From Basidiobolus ranarum (taxonomy: Eukaryota; Basidiobolomycota; Basidiobolomycetes; Basidiobolales): 31,352 nt of DNA. The notes beneath the pieces are model-generated. The model was not told where the DNA came from and searched no databases. It saw only the letters and a list, made by a program, of their open reading frames with translations. How positions within the stretch are numbered: the first letter of the stretch is position 1; each line of letters opens with the position of its first letter. The stretch lies in NCBI GenBank assembly GCA_040143965.1, contig JASJQH010006966.1:1-31352 (forward strand). Reading direction: 5' to 3'. The position numbers were made by a program, and so were the translations under genes. Positions 19,693 to 30,439 of this stretch are shown here, piece by piece.

Positions 19693-22600
19693 CTAACGAC
19701 GAGAAGCGCGGAATTTAGAAATGACAAATCCGGTGAACAAGATATTAAATATCCAGAAGCCGCAAAGTATGCCAAAATTGCGCCAGCGATTATCGTAGGA
19801 CCATCCCAAAGGTTCGTAAAAGTTATTTCCTTTAGCATATGAGCAGTAATTACATATCTGTGTATCGTTCGGGTTTTGCAAGTAACCGGGTGCACGCAAC
19901 AAGAAATCACTGGCATATTGTAAACATGATTGTCCAGGTGGTGGACTAAATGTAACAAATTCCCTGTCATTGCAATGAACTGGTAGATCATGAAGCTCAT
20001 TGACGACTAACCCCTCTACCCAATAATGCAAAGGGTCTATCCAATACATCCAGGCTTTCCAAAAGCCAGGCATAGAATCATAGGGAACCATCACACCACA
20101 AAATAGATTAAGCATAGAGAAAAAGAAAGGATTGAGTAAAGCGGCCATCTGCTTGGAAGAGGAGAAAGCTGCAATCATCTGCCCCAAGGAAACGCAAAAG
20201 AATCCGAAGGCGACAAACATGAGCCACGAATAGAATGCATGACCAGAATCCTCGACGAATCCACTTACGAAGTAGAAGATCAACCAGAAGCAGGTACTTG
20301 TAACTACTAAGAACGGCAGTTCGACCATCATAATAGATATCCAGAATGGCTTCCAGCCATACATTTTACTCGAATTCTCCCGGAAATAAACGTTACGTTC
20401 ATCGATATAACGCGGTTGTGCCAAATTCATGAAAATTGATCCCATCACTAATGATTGGAAAAGGGCGAAGACACGAAGTTGAAGATCCATCTGACTGTCA
20501 CCAATTTGCCAGAAAGAGAATCCAAGAAGTATAGCAAAGATGATACAGAAACCAGCGCGACCAAAATTGTACTTGGGATTACGCCACCACGAAAGGAACA
20601 TTCTGTGGCCAACAATCTTCATTTGTGTGGCAAATGAGGTAGCAAACTCATGCTGATTAATCTTTACCTGGTTGCTCAGTTCTGCCGGCCTTACTCCATC
20701 TAATATGGCGCAAACCTTTTGACACTCGGGTGAATTATTCCAAATCGTTGGCCAATCTAAAGCATGCTTTTGATTTACAACATCAAGAATATACTCGGCT
20801 GGGTTTGCTTCTTTGGAGCACTTGGGACCTCCGTTCCTTTCGAAATACTTTAACAAAGTTACGGAATCATGACCCAAGTCTCCAAAATATACAGTTCTAC
20901 CACCGTGGGTGAGTAGTAGTAAACGATCAAAGAAATCGAACAATACGGCGCTAGGTTGGTGGATAGTACATATAATGGCTTGCCCTTGATCAGCTAGTTT
21001 ACGCATGAATCGGATGATATTAAATGCCGCTTGGGCATCCAGACCAGAGGTGGGTTCATCGAGAAAGAGTAGCTTTGGTTTGGCGACTAGTTCGACACCA
21101 ATTGTCAAGCGTTTACGTTGCTCAACAGATATACCCACACCGGCTTCCACATCGCCAACTACTGCTTCAGCAATGTCGTCCATTTCAAGTAAGTGGATTA
21201 TTTCCTCTACATAGGAATCCTTTTCGGTTTTTGGTACCTCTGTGGGTTGACGAAGATAAGCAGAGAAGCGCAATGATTCGCGAACAGTAACCGCTGGATT
21301 ATATATATCCATCTGCTCACAATAACCAGTAGTTCGCTGAAAATCAACACCAATTGTATGATTATCCACTAAAATCTGTCCAGTGACTTTACCAAGTGAT
21401 TTCCGCTGAGCTAATACGTCCAATAAGGTTGTTTTGCCAGCACCAGAGGCTCCTACCAGAGCAGTTAGTTGGCCTGGTTTAGCCCAGCCGTTTACTTTGT
21501 TCAACAACTGTTTGCCTTGTGGGAAGCCCTTCGCAGGAACAACATAGTCTACGTTTCTCCAAGAGAAAGTAGTTCCTTGCAGCTTCATGTCCTCAAATTT
21601 CTCCTCAACTTGTACACTTGTTTCCTCCATTGGTTTGCAATGGTCATTGCATTCAGTAGAGTGACCACTGTCTTTAAACATATTCAGAGTAAAACCGCCT
21701 TTTCCGAAGTGCTTACATTCCATAGCAATTGCTGCAAGTATGGAGAATAGGATCCAGAAACCAATGACTGCAGCTACGTTTACCCACATTTGATCTATAT
21801 CATATCCAAGAGCTTTATCCATGTATTCGCCACCATCTACGAAATTTTCACCAGGGCGAGCACCAGCAAGCGTACAGGCTTGATAAGCGATGTTATTATA
21901 GCCAGGTCCACTAGGTACCAAAGCTGCACCAGAGCAATCAAACTTCAGCCCTTTGAATTCGTTCGCCATCATTGCTTTGAAACCGTACGCCAGTGGGCTT
22001 ATCCAAAATAGCCATATGAACCATGGATGCATTTGACGATATGGAATTAAATAGCCGCTGTATAAAATACTGGCCATCAACAAGAGACCTGAATTACGCG
22101 CGGCTGTATCAAAATCAGGAGCAAAAGCGGCAAACATACGAAAATAAGCTGTCATAGTAAACCCTGAAAGTAAAAGTATAAACATAAACATAAAGAATTT
22201 CCCTGCATCTGCTTGTAGTCCAGTCATCCAGTACAGAATAACGGAAAAGAGAAGAATCTGGATGGCCAAGAAAGGGATGTCTGCCACCATCTGGGCGAAG
22301 TAGAATGCGCTAGGATAATAAAAGGCAAAAGATTTATGTTTATACAGGATTGAACGGCCACTCATAGCAGCTGGAATCTCTGCTTGGGCTACGAGAGAAT
22401 TGAACAGAAGAGCGAAGAACATAACACCTCCACGTGTGAATGCACCACTAGTATCAGTTGGCAGCGCCAAAAAAACCGAGCCAACGATTATGGCTTTGAG
22501 AACCATTGAAACATAACGTGAAATCAAAGCAGCGCGATCACCAAATGTCAATTGAAATTGGCGAATAGTGAGTGCTCTGACTTGTTGTAAATAGGTAGTA

Positions 22601-24063
22601 GTGTAAGGGGACTTCTTAGGAACGTGTTTTTGCTTAGATTCGGAAACATGGTCACGAAATAGTTTTTCTGGATGATTTTGAACAATGTACTGCTCATACT
22701 CTGCTTGTTCCAAAACCATTGTCTGATAGAGAGCAGAATCCTTGTAAGCTTTCTCCAGTTCTAGGCTATTCTTAGGAATGACGTCTTCCATTCCGGGAAT
22801 AATTTTACGCTCGTAAGGGTCAGTCACAGCAGTTAGGAAGTCCGAAGTAGTTTGACGAGGGGAATCCTGAAAGCCAAGATTTTGAAAATATTCCCGAGCT
22901 TTTTGTGCAGGGCCAAAGTAAACACAATGCCCCTCATCTAAAATCAAAACTTTATCAAACTCTTGATAAATCTTTTCCGAAGCCTGATAAGCAGTCACCA
23001 AGGTGGCTTTGTGCATGATATTGGTCATGATACGAAGGGATCGGATGTAACTTAGAGCTGAGGAGGCATCTAAGCCTTTAGTACTACCATCCCATAAATT
23101 GATAGCAGCACGAGCGGCCATCTGCTCGGCAATAGATAAACGTTTACGCTCACCTCCAGACACTCCACGAACGTACTCGTTACCAACCAGAGTATTCACT
23201 GTATGCGATAACCCAAACATTTTAAGAAGAGTATTTCGAAGATTTTGGACAAAGTATTATTTAGTGTCATTTGGTAAAAGATTCCCAGGCGTTTTGCATT
23301 TTAAAGCAAAATCTATGGTTTCTTGAACTGTCAAAGTGGGAAAATGAAAGTCATCTTCTGGATTGTAGGCAACTTCGCCTACGTATCGCTTGACAAACTC
23401 CTCAGGGTAAATACCACCATACGATACTTCGCCAGTAATACGTTTATATTGTTTATGTTGGTTCGCCAATACGCGAAGTAAGGTAGAACATCCAGCTCCT
23501 GGACGACCGAGTACAAATACCATCTCCCCATCCTTACAAAATCCATTGATATTATGTAGGATAACTCTCCCATCATCATCGTTGTTAGGCCCTACTTTGG
23601 AAGTAGATTTACGTACCCAGGTTAGAGGATTGAGAAGTTTGCCAATTTTCTTAAAGGGAGTTGAGCAGTCTGGCATGTAGATGTGGCTAACATTATCACC
23701 TACTACTGTTAAGTTCTTAAATGTTATTCCGATCCTCTTCGGTTTGATGGCAGCCTCTTGAATTGCTTTAGCGGTTGATTGTAGGAAATCAGTCAAATCG
23801 AAATCATCACAATCCTCCTCTATAGAAGAGTATCTAGTATTTACTCGATGAGTTGAAGAGACTCGAGATAGCTCTCGCCGTAGATCCTCATATTCTTCAG
23901 CAGCTCCTAAGACATCTATATTGAGATCCCCTTCGCCCCAACTATTTTCCTGGTCTTTAACTGGAACTTTGGCCGATATCTCTATCACCTCGTTTAAAGC
24001 ATCAGAATAGGCGGTGGACTCGGTATTTGAACTGGAAACGTCATTGTGAGTTTCAACAGTCAT
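19693..24063 (-). CDS. PDR-type (ABCG) full-size ABC drug transporter, interrupted by one in-frame TAA
   Basis: A single uninterrupted reading frame of 1456 codon positions, apart from a TAA at codon 269, without introns. PDR pumps export drugs and lipids across the plasma membrane. Layout is NBD1-TMD1-NBD2-TMD2. NBD1 Walker A is GRPGAGCST (186-194) with the Cys typical of the degenerate fungal PDR site, its signature is VSGGERKRLSIAE (about 300), and its Walker B region is LWDGSTKGLD. TMD1 covers about 500-780. NBD2 Walker A is GASGAGKTT (about 871), its signature-like motif is SVEQRKRLTIG, and its Walker B is LLFLDEPTSGLD (about 998). TMD2 runs to the end, including YIDERNVYFREN and a Cys-bearing last loop. 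Everything after the stop is intact over 1187 codons. This could be a recent pseudogene, a null allele or a base error. Reinitiation at Met282 would lose Walker A of NBD1. The family is certain; function here is doubtful. Confidence 0.9.
23257..23259 (-). other. In-frame TAA stop inside the ABC transporter gene
   Basis: The frame reads LLPNDTK, then TAA, then YFVQNLRNTLLKMFGLSHT without any shift, and both sides align with the same PDR segment between the Q-loop region and the NBD1 signature. There is no GT donor between the last upstream conserved segment and the stop, so splicing cannot remove it. TAA ends at least four other genes here, so it is not reassigned. Confidence 0.85.
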
Positions 24064-25572
24064 TTGAGTTTTAAATTTTTAGTGCACTCTTTTAACAAGT
24101 CAGGTAGTAATATTGAAAAAAATGATTATGAAGGAATTGAGGTTCACATACTTGTATTTATTCTTAACGGCAAGCCACCTTCGGGGATATGCTACTTCGA
24201 ATATCCGAGTAGTAATACTACAGTGAGAGTATTGACCCTTCTAGATGGTCTTACCTCGTAGCATTTGATCTTCAATCTCGTGTTCTCGTTTATCAAATCT
24301 GGCAGTCCCAATACAGAATTAGAATCGATTTTGACTCAATACTTCAAATTTATATGGGAACAAGTCTAAATAACCTTTTCGTTTATTACACGAGTTTATG
24401 AAAATCAATCTTATCGCATTCACAAACTCCTCCATTCCGTCCCGTTTGTACGGATTATTTTCCGGAGTGGGTTGGAAGTACATGGTTGACAAATCTCGGA
24501 ATCTTTCTCCGAAGAATTATACCACAAAGTAATGCCGCCCACAACCGCATAGTGTTAGGAAGGTGAAATGATAAGTATCTGGATCTCTTCAACTTCACAC
24601 CGTGCCTTGAGAAGCGTTCCAAATCTACGGGGCATATACATGATTTTCCCCTCCGCTTAGACACACCAGCTGTAGTATCATGGAATTAACTTTCATACTC
24701 GATTCTTATCAGTTTAATGAGCCATCTGAGGTATTTTTGATCTTGGCTAACTTGGTATGGAATATTAGTATTGAAGTAGCTGATTTTCAGATAAGTTTTT
24801 TGGCAAAAGTGAACAATGTTAACCTATAACTTGATATCATTTGAGGTTACTATATGACTTTGAGACCGTTTAAAAATCAAATGAGAGTCACTGTTATTTA
24901 CAATCAAAGATGCTTTGTGGCCGACACGATTAGTAAACTCTCACTGGCCATCATAAATTAGGAGAATCCATGATGTAACTATCACTGTTTATCATTTGAA
25001 AGGAAATGATTTACCAATGAGATCATCGCTATTTTCAGCAATCGAACGTATATTACCTCCAAAAAAACGTTCTAGATCGGGTTTGTATCTAGATATTCGA
25101 AGTATTGATCCCAAAGAGTCGCTAATTTAAGGATCCCTATATAAAGAAGCTAAATTCCAATTGGATCTGAATTTAATTAAAGTTTAAATCAATTCGTTGC
25201 CGAAATAAGCAATTCTACCACGTAAACGCCAAGCACCCATGTTACACGGCACGAGCATCTGGACAATAGATATGGATACGCTTATATTTAAATTATACAA
25301 TAAAACGCTTATACTTGATAGATTTATTACAGAGGAAATTAAGATGGATTTGAGGAATACATTCTAGGTCCCATATGGTGCGAATAGAGGCGTAAGGAGT
25401 TGACAGCTAAACAAAAGCTTACAAAAATGATCAAATGGAGGATGGTTAAATTGGTAATGAGTTATGTGCACCAATCATAGATGTTAAGAATATTGTGGAG
25501 CTCTAATTGGGTGCTACCTAAATTTACAAGCTACGATTATGATTACGTTGACATCCGCGCCTGTGTTGTCGT
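24064..25572. promoter_or_regulatory. Long upstream region of the ABC transporter
   Basis: About 1.5 kb between the transporter start and the tetraspanin stop, both on the minus strand. It should hold the transporter promoter and the tetraspanin 3' untranslated region (a minus-strand AATAAA at 25323-25328). The CGG/CCG cluster is listed separately. A plus-strand TATATAAAG at about 25138 has no gene after it. No ORF of note was seen. Confidence 0.45.
24437..24511. promoter_or_regulatory. Cluster of CGG/CCG triplets upstream of the ABC transporter
   Basis: In AT-rich DNA 374-448 nt upstream of the start codon there are CCG (24437), CCG-N6-CGG (24442-24453), the palindrome TCCGGA (24461-24466) and CGG-N9-CCG inside CTCGGAATCTTTCTCCGAAG (24497-24511). 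Zn2Cys6 activators of yeast drug pumps bind paired CGG triplets, such as the PDRE TCCGCGGA. The exact PDRE is not present; the role is inference. Confidence 0.35.
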
Positions 25573-26683
25573 CTACTCTTGATGATAATTCAGCTTAGGT
25601 GCAGGCTCAGTGCCGAACTTCTCGGTAATATGGTTAGAGCACAGAAGGGCTGAGAATAATACAAACAAGTGTGGTATCAAGAAACTAAACGCGGTGATAT
25701 AGGTAATCTTCAGAGTATTGGCAACGAAATTGGTGAGTTTGTAACGGCATCCGGAGAGTTTGGTTAGCCCTCCAGGGTTACACTTATTCGTAATTTCGGC
25801 TCTGTCGTTAGTGTTTTCAAATCCACAGCAATGCAGCTAAGGTACAAGTAATGTGTTACAAATGGGAATCTCTTAGATAATGAAATTGGAAATTTAGAAC
25901 GTACATTAGCCTGTAGATGACGAATCTCTTCTTGAGAATAGTCGGACCAACGATGGTCGAGCTTACTCTGAAGATGCCATAATGAAAATTTATAGGTAAC
26001 ATATCCTATCGAGGCAATTCCACCCATCATTGGCCATAAGAGAACTGTATATATAGTGAGAATCTTGCGATTGTTGAAGAAAACACCGAAATAGCCCATT
26101 ATGGCTATCGCAACAGCGCAGGAGCTAACAGTAGTCAAGACTATGAAGAAGTAAGCAAAGAGATCATATACAAGAAGCCCTTTTGCAAAGTTAACTTACG
26201 AATGACTGTGCTATGTGATACGATTAAAACTACTTCAGCCCTTAGATATACTATACGAAGTTGTTAGTTTAAAGTCAATGGACGTTCTTATCGACAGAGT
26301 ATCTTACATTTGTACCAAGTAGAAAGGGAAAGCACTAGTCCAACAATTCCCATAGCCATCAACTAATCGTAGAAAAAATGGTGAGAAAAAGACAGTCGAT
26401 AACATGAAGATAGCTTAGATCATACCACTGTGTTAGAAAATAAGAGAATCCATTTGGAGGGTGTCCACTTCTTGGGTTTTTTGGGTATCTTGATGGGATT
26501 TAAGCTATCATACATGGCCACTCCATCTGAGCTTCTGAAGCTCTGTACGGAAATGGAGGAATTAACTTGACTACGTAGTTGAGGATTAGAGGTGAAAGTG
26601 GTTGAGGCACTCCTCAAGGAGATATCAGAATCAGCAAAGGGTGGTCGAAAGTTCGACATCTCGTTAACTGACCTGCTGTTCAT
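25573..26683 (-). CDS. Tetraspanin
   Basis: Five exons: 26683-26426, 26362-26308, 26250-26200, 26140-25905, 25836-25573 (287 aa). Tetraspanins organise membrane microdomains; in filamentous fungi members such as Pls1 act in polarised penetration. A Ser-rich cytosolic N terminus (about 75 aa, ending KKPKKWTPSK) precedes TM1 (about 79-103). TM2 is IILTTVSSCAVAIAIMGYFG and TM3 is TIYTVLLWPMMGGIASIGYV. The large outer loop starts LWHLQSKLDHRW and contains the hallmark CCG (C203, C204, G205, in LHCCGF) plus C219 and C230, which would form the two usual disulfides. TM4 is ITYITAFSFLIPHLFVLFSA, and the short tail ends KLNYHQE. All five exons join in phase and restore four membrane helices. The first Met is used; a longer N terminus cannot be excluded. 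The subgroup (Pls1, Tsp2, Tsp3) is not assigned. Confidence 0.85.
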
Positions 26684-27222
26684 GGGAGGAGAAGGGGTTA
26701 ATGAAAGAAGCACTTGAAAACTTTTTCGAGATATTGATGGACATGTGCAGGTTAAATATCAAATTACAAGTTACCCTGAACGGAATTTCCTTTCTAAAAA
26801 GGATTAAAATACCTGCGATACATCATTGGTGGGTACTTTGTGTGATAAGTCCATTACCATATTTGCCTTGTCGAAGTCTAAATGAAGTATAGAGAGCAGT
26901 GATAGGATGGTTATGACTTGGGCTAAGAATAGCCTCATAATTAATACATCTGCCCGAACCTGTTTGCCTATGAAAAGTAATTCACTACCAATAAGTTCTC
27001 TTTGAGATACGGTGAGAAAGATTCGTGAATACTATTGCTTTCCATATATAGAATATTCTAGAATGAACCTCGTACGCCTATTCCAGTTACGGCAATTCGA
27101 AGTTATAACTCCGAGTCCAATTCTAAAACCAAACTGAAGGAAAACTGCTTCAAGAGAGTCAACTGTGTATTACGCCAAGTATTTAAGTTATGATTGGCGT
27201 TGGTTTGGTTCGTTAATTTATC
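26684..27222. promoter_or_regulatory. Divergent region between tetraspanin and small secreted protein genes
   Basis: About 0.54 kb between two divergent starts, likely with both promoters. Nothing recognisable apart from AT-rich sequence. Confidence 0.4.
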
Positions 27223-27513
27223 ATGAAGATTCGATTTTTGCTGGCGTTCCTTTTCCTATGTCAAACTTTCGCCATGGAGCAGAAGAAGGTTGAATCCTCA
27301 ACTTTGTTAAATCTGTTGATGAAAGGCTTTTCGTTTTTTAGACGGGATCCTATAGAGATCTTTGGCCCGCAGCGTAAACTTGTTCTGGGGGAAGGATTGC
27401 TCGTGGCTGGACTCAAAGGTAGCTTGGCCTACAATGGTAGAAATTCAGATAATTACGATGGAGGAACTATTGAAAAAAACAATGGAAGAAGGGTGAACGC
27501 AAATCACCATTAG
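27223..27513 (+). CDS. Candidate small secreted protein of unknown function (96 aa)
   Basis: A single-exon ORF from an ATG to TAG. Residues 1-17 (MKIRFLLAFLFLCQTFA) look like a classical signal peptide: a basic start, a hydrophobic core, and a small residue before the likely cut. The mature part (about 79 aa) has no Cys, and includes LLVAGLKGSLAYNG and an Asn/Gly-rich, basic C terminus. Two Arg-Arg pairs (FFRRDP and NGRRVN) could be Kex2-type cutting sites. I recognise no family. It lies alone between the tetraspanin and a 1.2-kb gene-free stretch. Whether it is expressed cannot be told from the sequence. The clean signal peptide raises it above a chance ORF, but length alone is weak evidence. 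Confidence 0.5.
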   Translation: MKIRFLLAFLFLCQTFAMEQKKVESSTLLNLLMKGFSFFRRDPIEIFGPQRKLVLGEGLLVAGLKGSLAYNGRNSDNYDGGTIEKNNGRRVNANHH

Positions 27514-27731
27514 GATTATTGTACAGTGTACAGTTTAGTAATGCTACTGGAATAATCACAATGCAGGGCGATATCTGTACTCTTTTGGAAGAGTAAACAT
27601 AAGAATTCATTTATCAAATAGTGACCATATCATATACGCTATCAAACAGTGGAATTGTCGTGATTATAGTTAAATTGATGTATCAAGTAGGAAATAGAAA
27701 ATGTCATTAGTTGTCTAGAGTGATTCAATCA

Positions 27732-27764
27732 TCGATTACCTGTCGATTACCTGTCGATTACCTG
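27732..27764. repeat. 11-bp tandem repeat, three perfect copies
   Basis: TCGATTACCTG is repeated three times head to tail with no mismatch in noncoding DNA downstream of the small secreted protein ORF. Confidence 0.85.
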
Positions 27765-27904
27765 TCATAAAAGTGATAGTTTTCGGCTCATTACGATGCC
27801 TCGATTACTATACATTTTTTGTCAATGATAATCCTCTATCATGCTGCTTGATTCCCCCTCCCCCCAGTTTTCTCCCTTTTGATTGCTAGCCGGTACAATT
27901 AAAC

Positions 27905-27942
27905 TGCAATGTTGGTTAATTCATGCAGTGTTGGTTAATTCA
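27905..27942. repeat. 19-bp direct repeat, two copies
   Basis: TGCAATGTTGGTTAATTCA (27905-27923) is followed directly by a copy with one change (A to G at the fifth base, 27924-27942). Noncoding. Confidence 0.8.
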
Positions 27943-28661
27943 GATATCCATTGCTTGTATTTGCATTATCGGTCTTGCACATTTTACTATCGTAGATCAG
28001 TATGAAGCGTACATATAAAACATTCATGGCCTTTTTACTCTACAGAGATCACAATGTTTGAAATGTATTTAGCAATGTTTCTGTCATTTACAACGTGCCA
28101 TTATTCAGTTTCAACTGTAGAATACTGTGTACACATATCAGTGAGGCTTAGATCTTCTAGTCATATGTACAATTAGAGTCTTACCGAACATGAACAATCT
28201 TACGATATTTCTTGTGGTGCATTTATTCCTGCATTTTGGTAGTTTCTGGAGACGCCTTATTAAAATGATGCATATTGGCCAATATACGCATTCCAGACCT
28301 GTTACAAACAAACTGTCTAAATACATCATTGACTGGATCAACCATTTACCTGATAGTAAATACTAAAAGGAGAGCATCACTACATTCCATACAACTTAAT
28401 TTTAATATGAACAGAAATGCCCATGTTTGTATTCCTTAGCTCTTTTTACTTCTAGTTTCTAAGCCATGGTCATTGCATCATCAAAAAGTCTGATGTCTAA
28501 CATATGCTTGAGGAATTAATCCATTTTTCTGGTATCTGTAACTGTATCTTAGCTTTCTTCCAATCCCTCTTCTTTCGACCTTGAGAAATATCCAATTCAA
28601 CCTCATTATGTCAATTTTCGAAGGTAGCAATGCATAGTCATGATTGAGATGGTAAATACAC

Positions 28662-28667
28662 TTTATT
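28662..28667 (-). terminator. Poly(A) signal AATAAA, oxygenase gene
   Basis: TTTATT on the plus strand, which is AATAAA on the minus strand, lies 60 nt downstream of the oxygenase stop codon. Confidence 0.5.
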
Positions 28668-28726
28668 CCAGATATTTGAGCATTCAGCTTTATCAAAATA
28701 TATACTAGATATAGATCCGTTTTTTT

Positions 28727-30439
28727 TCATTTTCTTACTGGAACGTTGTAAAGAACATCTGCTCGAATCACATACTTGGCACCACGAAGAACTGGGGAAC
28801 CTTCATGTAATAGACTACCAACAGCGTCGCCATGTGGGAAACAGAGAATACTTCCTGTTCTTGGAGCAACAGCTCTAGCATCCATGAAGCCCGGCTCAGC
28901 ATTGGGTGTGAAGAAGGTTGTGCCACCACCCTCAAATTCATCATTCAGATAGATTAAGAAAGTAAGTCGAGAATACCGCTTGCCTTCATAAGCATCATAT
29001 AGGTAAGCTCCTGTGACTGGGTCAAGACCACTTGCAGGCCATGAGCCATCGAGATGGATCTAAAATATGATATTTTAATCAGATAAGTACTAGTCCTTTT
29101 TTTCAAAAATGGATTCTATACATACCCTGTAGATGGCTCCTGGGACGTAACGATATACACGCCATCTTGAGTTCAGTCCAACAGCTAGTTCACCATCGCC
29201 CACAGAAGTTGGGAAATGGGCTTTGCAGCGATCAAATATATGGTCAAGAAAAGGAGTGTCTGCTAGCCAGAAAAAGTTGTGTGCTAGAACAGAGATCGAT
29301 TCACTGGCAGTTCCAACAATCGGCATATCAGGTGTAAACCCAACGGATTCTGCGGCCGAGATGATCTGTTTGCATTCACTCAATGTCAAGACATCCTTCA
29401 ACAAGAAAGCACCGGGAACATGTGGAACATCGATTCTCTCCACTGCTGGTTGCTGTTCTGGCTGATCCGCATAGGTGAGCTGAATTGTTCCTGGCTTGGA
29501 ATGATAAAGTGTAAAATCATGCAAATTGGGAGTCTTTCGAAGAGGTCCCTTTGTATGTGCTACGATTTTGAATGAGTTCCTGTATCTTTCTGCTTCTTCT
29601 TCAGCTAAGATTCAACAAAAGACATTAATCACTGAAATCATTTTGAAGTGGATTCATTGACTAAAGAAATTACTGATAAACAACCAGTAAATATAGTACA
29701 TACTAAAGAGTGTCTTGGCCAGAGCAGCCTCGTACATTTCAACCTTAGGTCCCTGTCTAGGTGCAGCTACCCACATAGGATGGTGAATCACGGGGTGACG
29801 CTCTTTTTCACCATTTTGTGCTTTTGAAGGTACCATAGAAGGGTCAGCAGTTCTTAGGATTGAGTCCAAGACTCGCAATACATGTACATCACCAAATGTT
29901 CCTCCTTCCTTAGCTGAAGCGGCATCGCAGTCACGGACCCAGCGTTGTAACGCTCCCAATTTTGGAACTTTGTTACGACTTCTCATTTCTTCTAAAGCAA
30001 TCATTGCATCACCCCAACGACCATCAGTGAGTGCATCCGAGATACGTCCAGACTGTGTAGTACCTGAAGAAAGTAGTCAAGTAAGAATAAAGTCATGATA
30101 AGCGAAGTTTTTTTTGAAAATGAAGTAGAGTAGAGTACATTTCTCAACTCAATAATATTTACCTGTACCCGTAGTTGCAGTGGCAGCTTGCTGAAGTTGG
30201 TGAACAACAGCACGTAGTGGTTTACATGCCTTAGACCTGAAAACCTCAGGATGGCGTTCAAGTGCCAAGAGTGTCTGCAGTGTGGTAGCCATGTCATCCT
30301 CTGAGACAATTCCTACATATGAGGGGGAATTGGTGTTCTCAGAAAGGATATCTGCATTCAAAGTATCTTGGTTGTCCTTTTTTGTCGCAATACCGGCCAG
30401 AAGGCGTCTTCTCTTGCGATCTTTACCAACTTTACCCAT
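28727..30439 (-). CDS. Fe(II)/2-oxoglutarate oxygenase, prolyl 4-hydroxylase-like fold, with unknown N-terminal half
   Basis: Four exons: 30439-30163, 30063-29704, 29604-29126, 29059-28727 (482 aa). The C-terminal half is a P4H-type double-stranded beta-helix. The iron ligands are H374 and D376 (IHLDGS) and H457 (LLHEGSPV), and R471 in KYVIRADVLY is the likely 2-oxoglutarate anchor. YSRLTFLIYLNDEFEGGGTT is the typical core strand. An upstream FLLKDVLTLSECKQIISAAE is the usual entry to this fold. There is no signal peptide; the start is basic (MGKVGKDRKRRRLL) and could act as a nuclear signal. Residues about 45-240 are helical and unrecognised (RWGDAMIALEEMRSRNKVPK, then LGALQRWVRDCDAA), perhaps helical-repeat-like. 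The substrate is unknown; candidates are prolyl or lysyl residues or another small substrate. The start is the first ATG, and all joins keep phase. Confidence 0.85.

Larger units (their letters stand above)
27514..28726. other. Gene-free intergenic region with short repeats
   Basis: About 1.2 kb without a convincing gene on either strand. It holds two short direct repeats (27732-27764 and 27905-27942), a C-rich run (about 27854-27866), and the oxygenase poly(A) signal. The minus-strand ORFs at 28138-28341 and 28481-28696 resemble chance frames. Confidence 0.5.

Noticed and set aside
20455-22011. Several plus-strand ORFs of 60-93 aa inside the transporter
   Set aside because: They are antisense frames over a well-conserved coding region and show no features of their own.
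23221-23260. A short intron that would remove the transporter's internal TAA
   Set aside because: Sequence on both sides of the stop is in the same frame and aligns with the family without a gap. There is no GT donor between the preceding conserved segment and the stop.
19693-24063. Reassigned genetic code (TAA read as an amino acid)
   Set aside because: TAA ends the V-ATPase H, ArfGAP, MUL1-like and Sec9-like genes at the expected protein lengths, so it is a normal stop in this genome.
25130-25150. TATATAAAG as a promoter for a plus-strand gene
   Set aside because: No plus-strand ORF follows it before the tetraspanin gene, so there is nothing for it to drive.
28138-28696. Two minus-strand ORFs of 67 and 71 aa downstream of the oxygenase
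   Set aside because: They have no motif and a chance-like composition, they overlap the oxygenase 3' region, and no splicing links them to anything.
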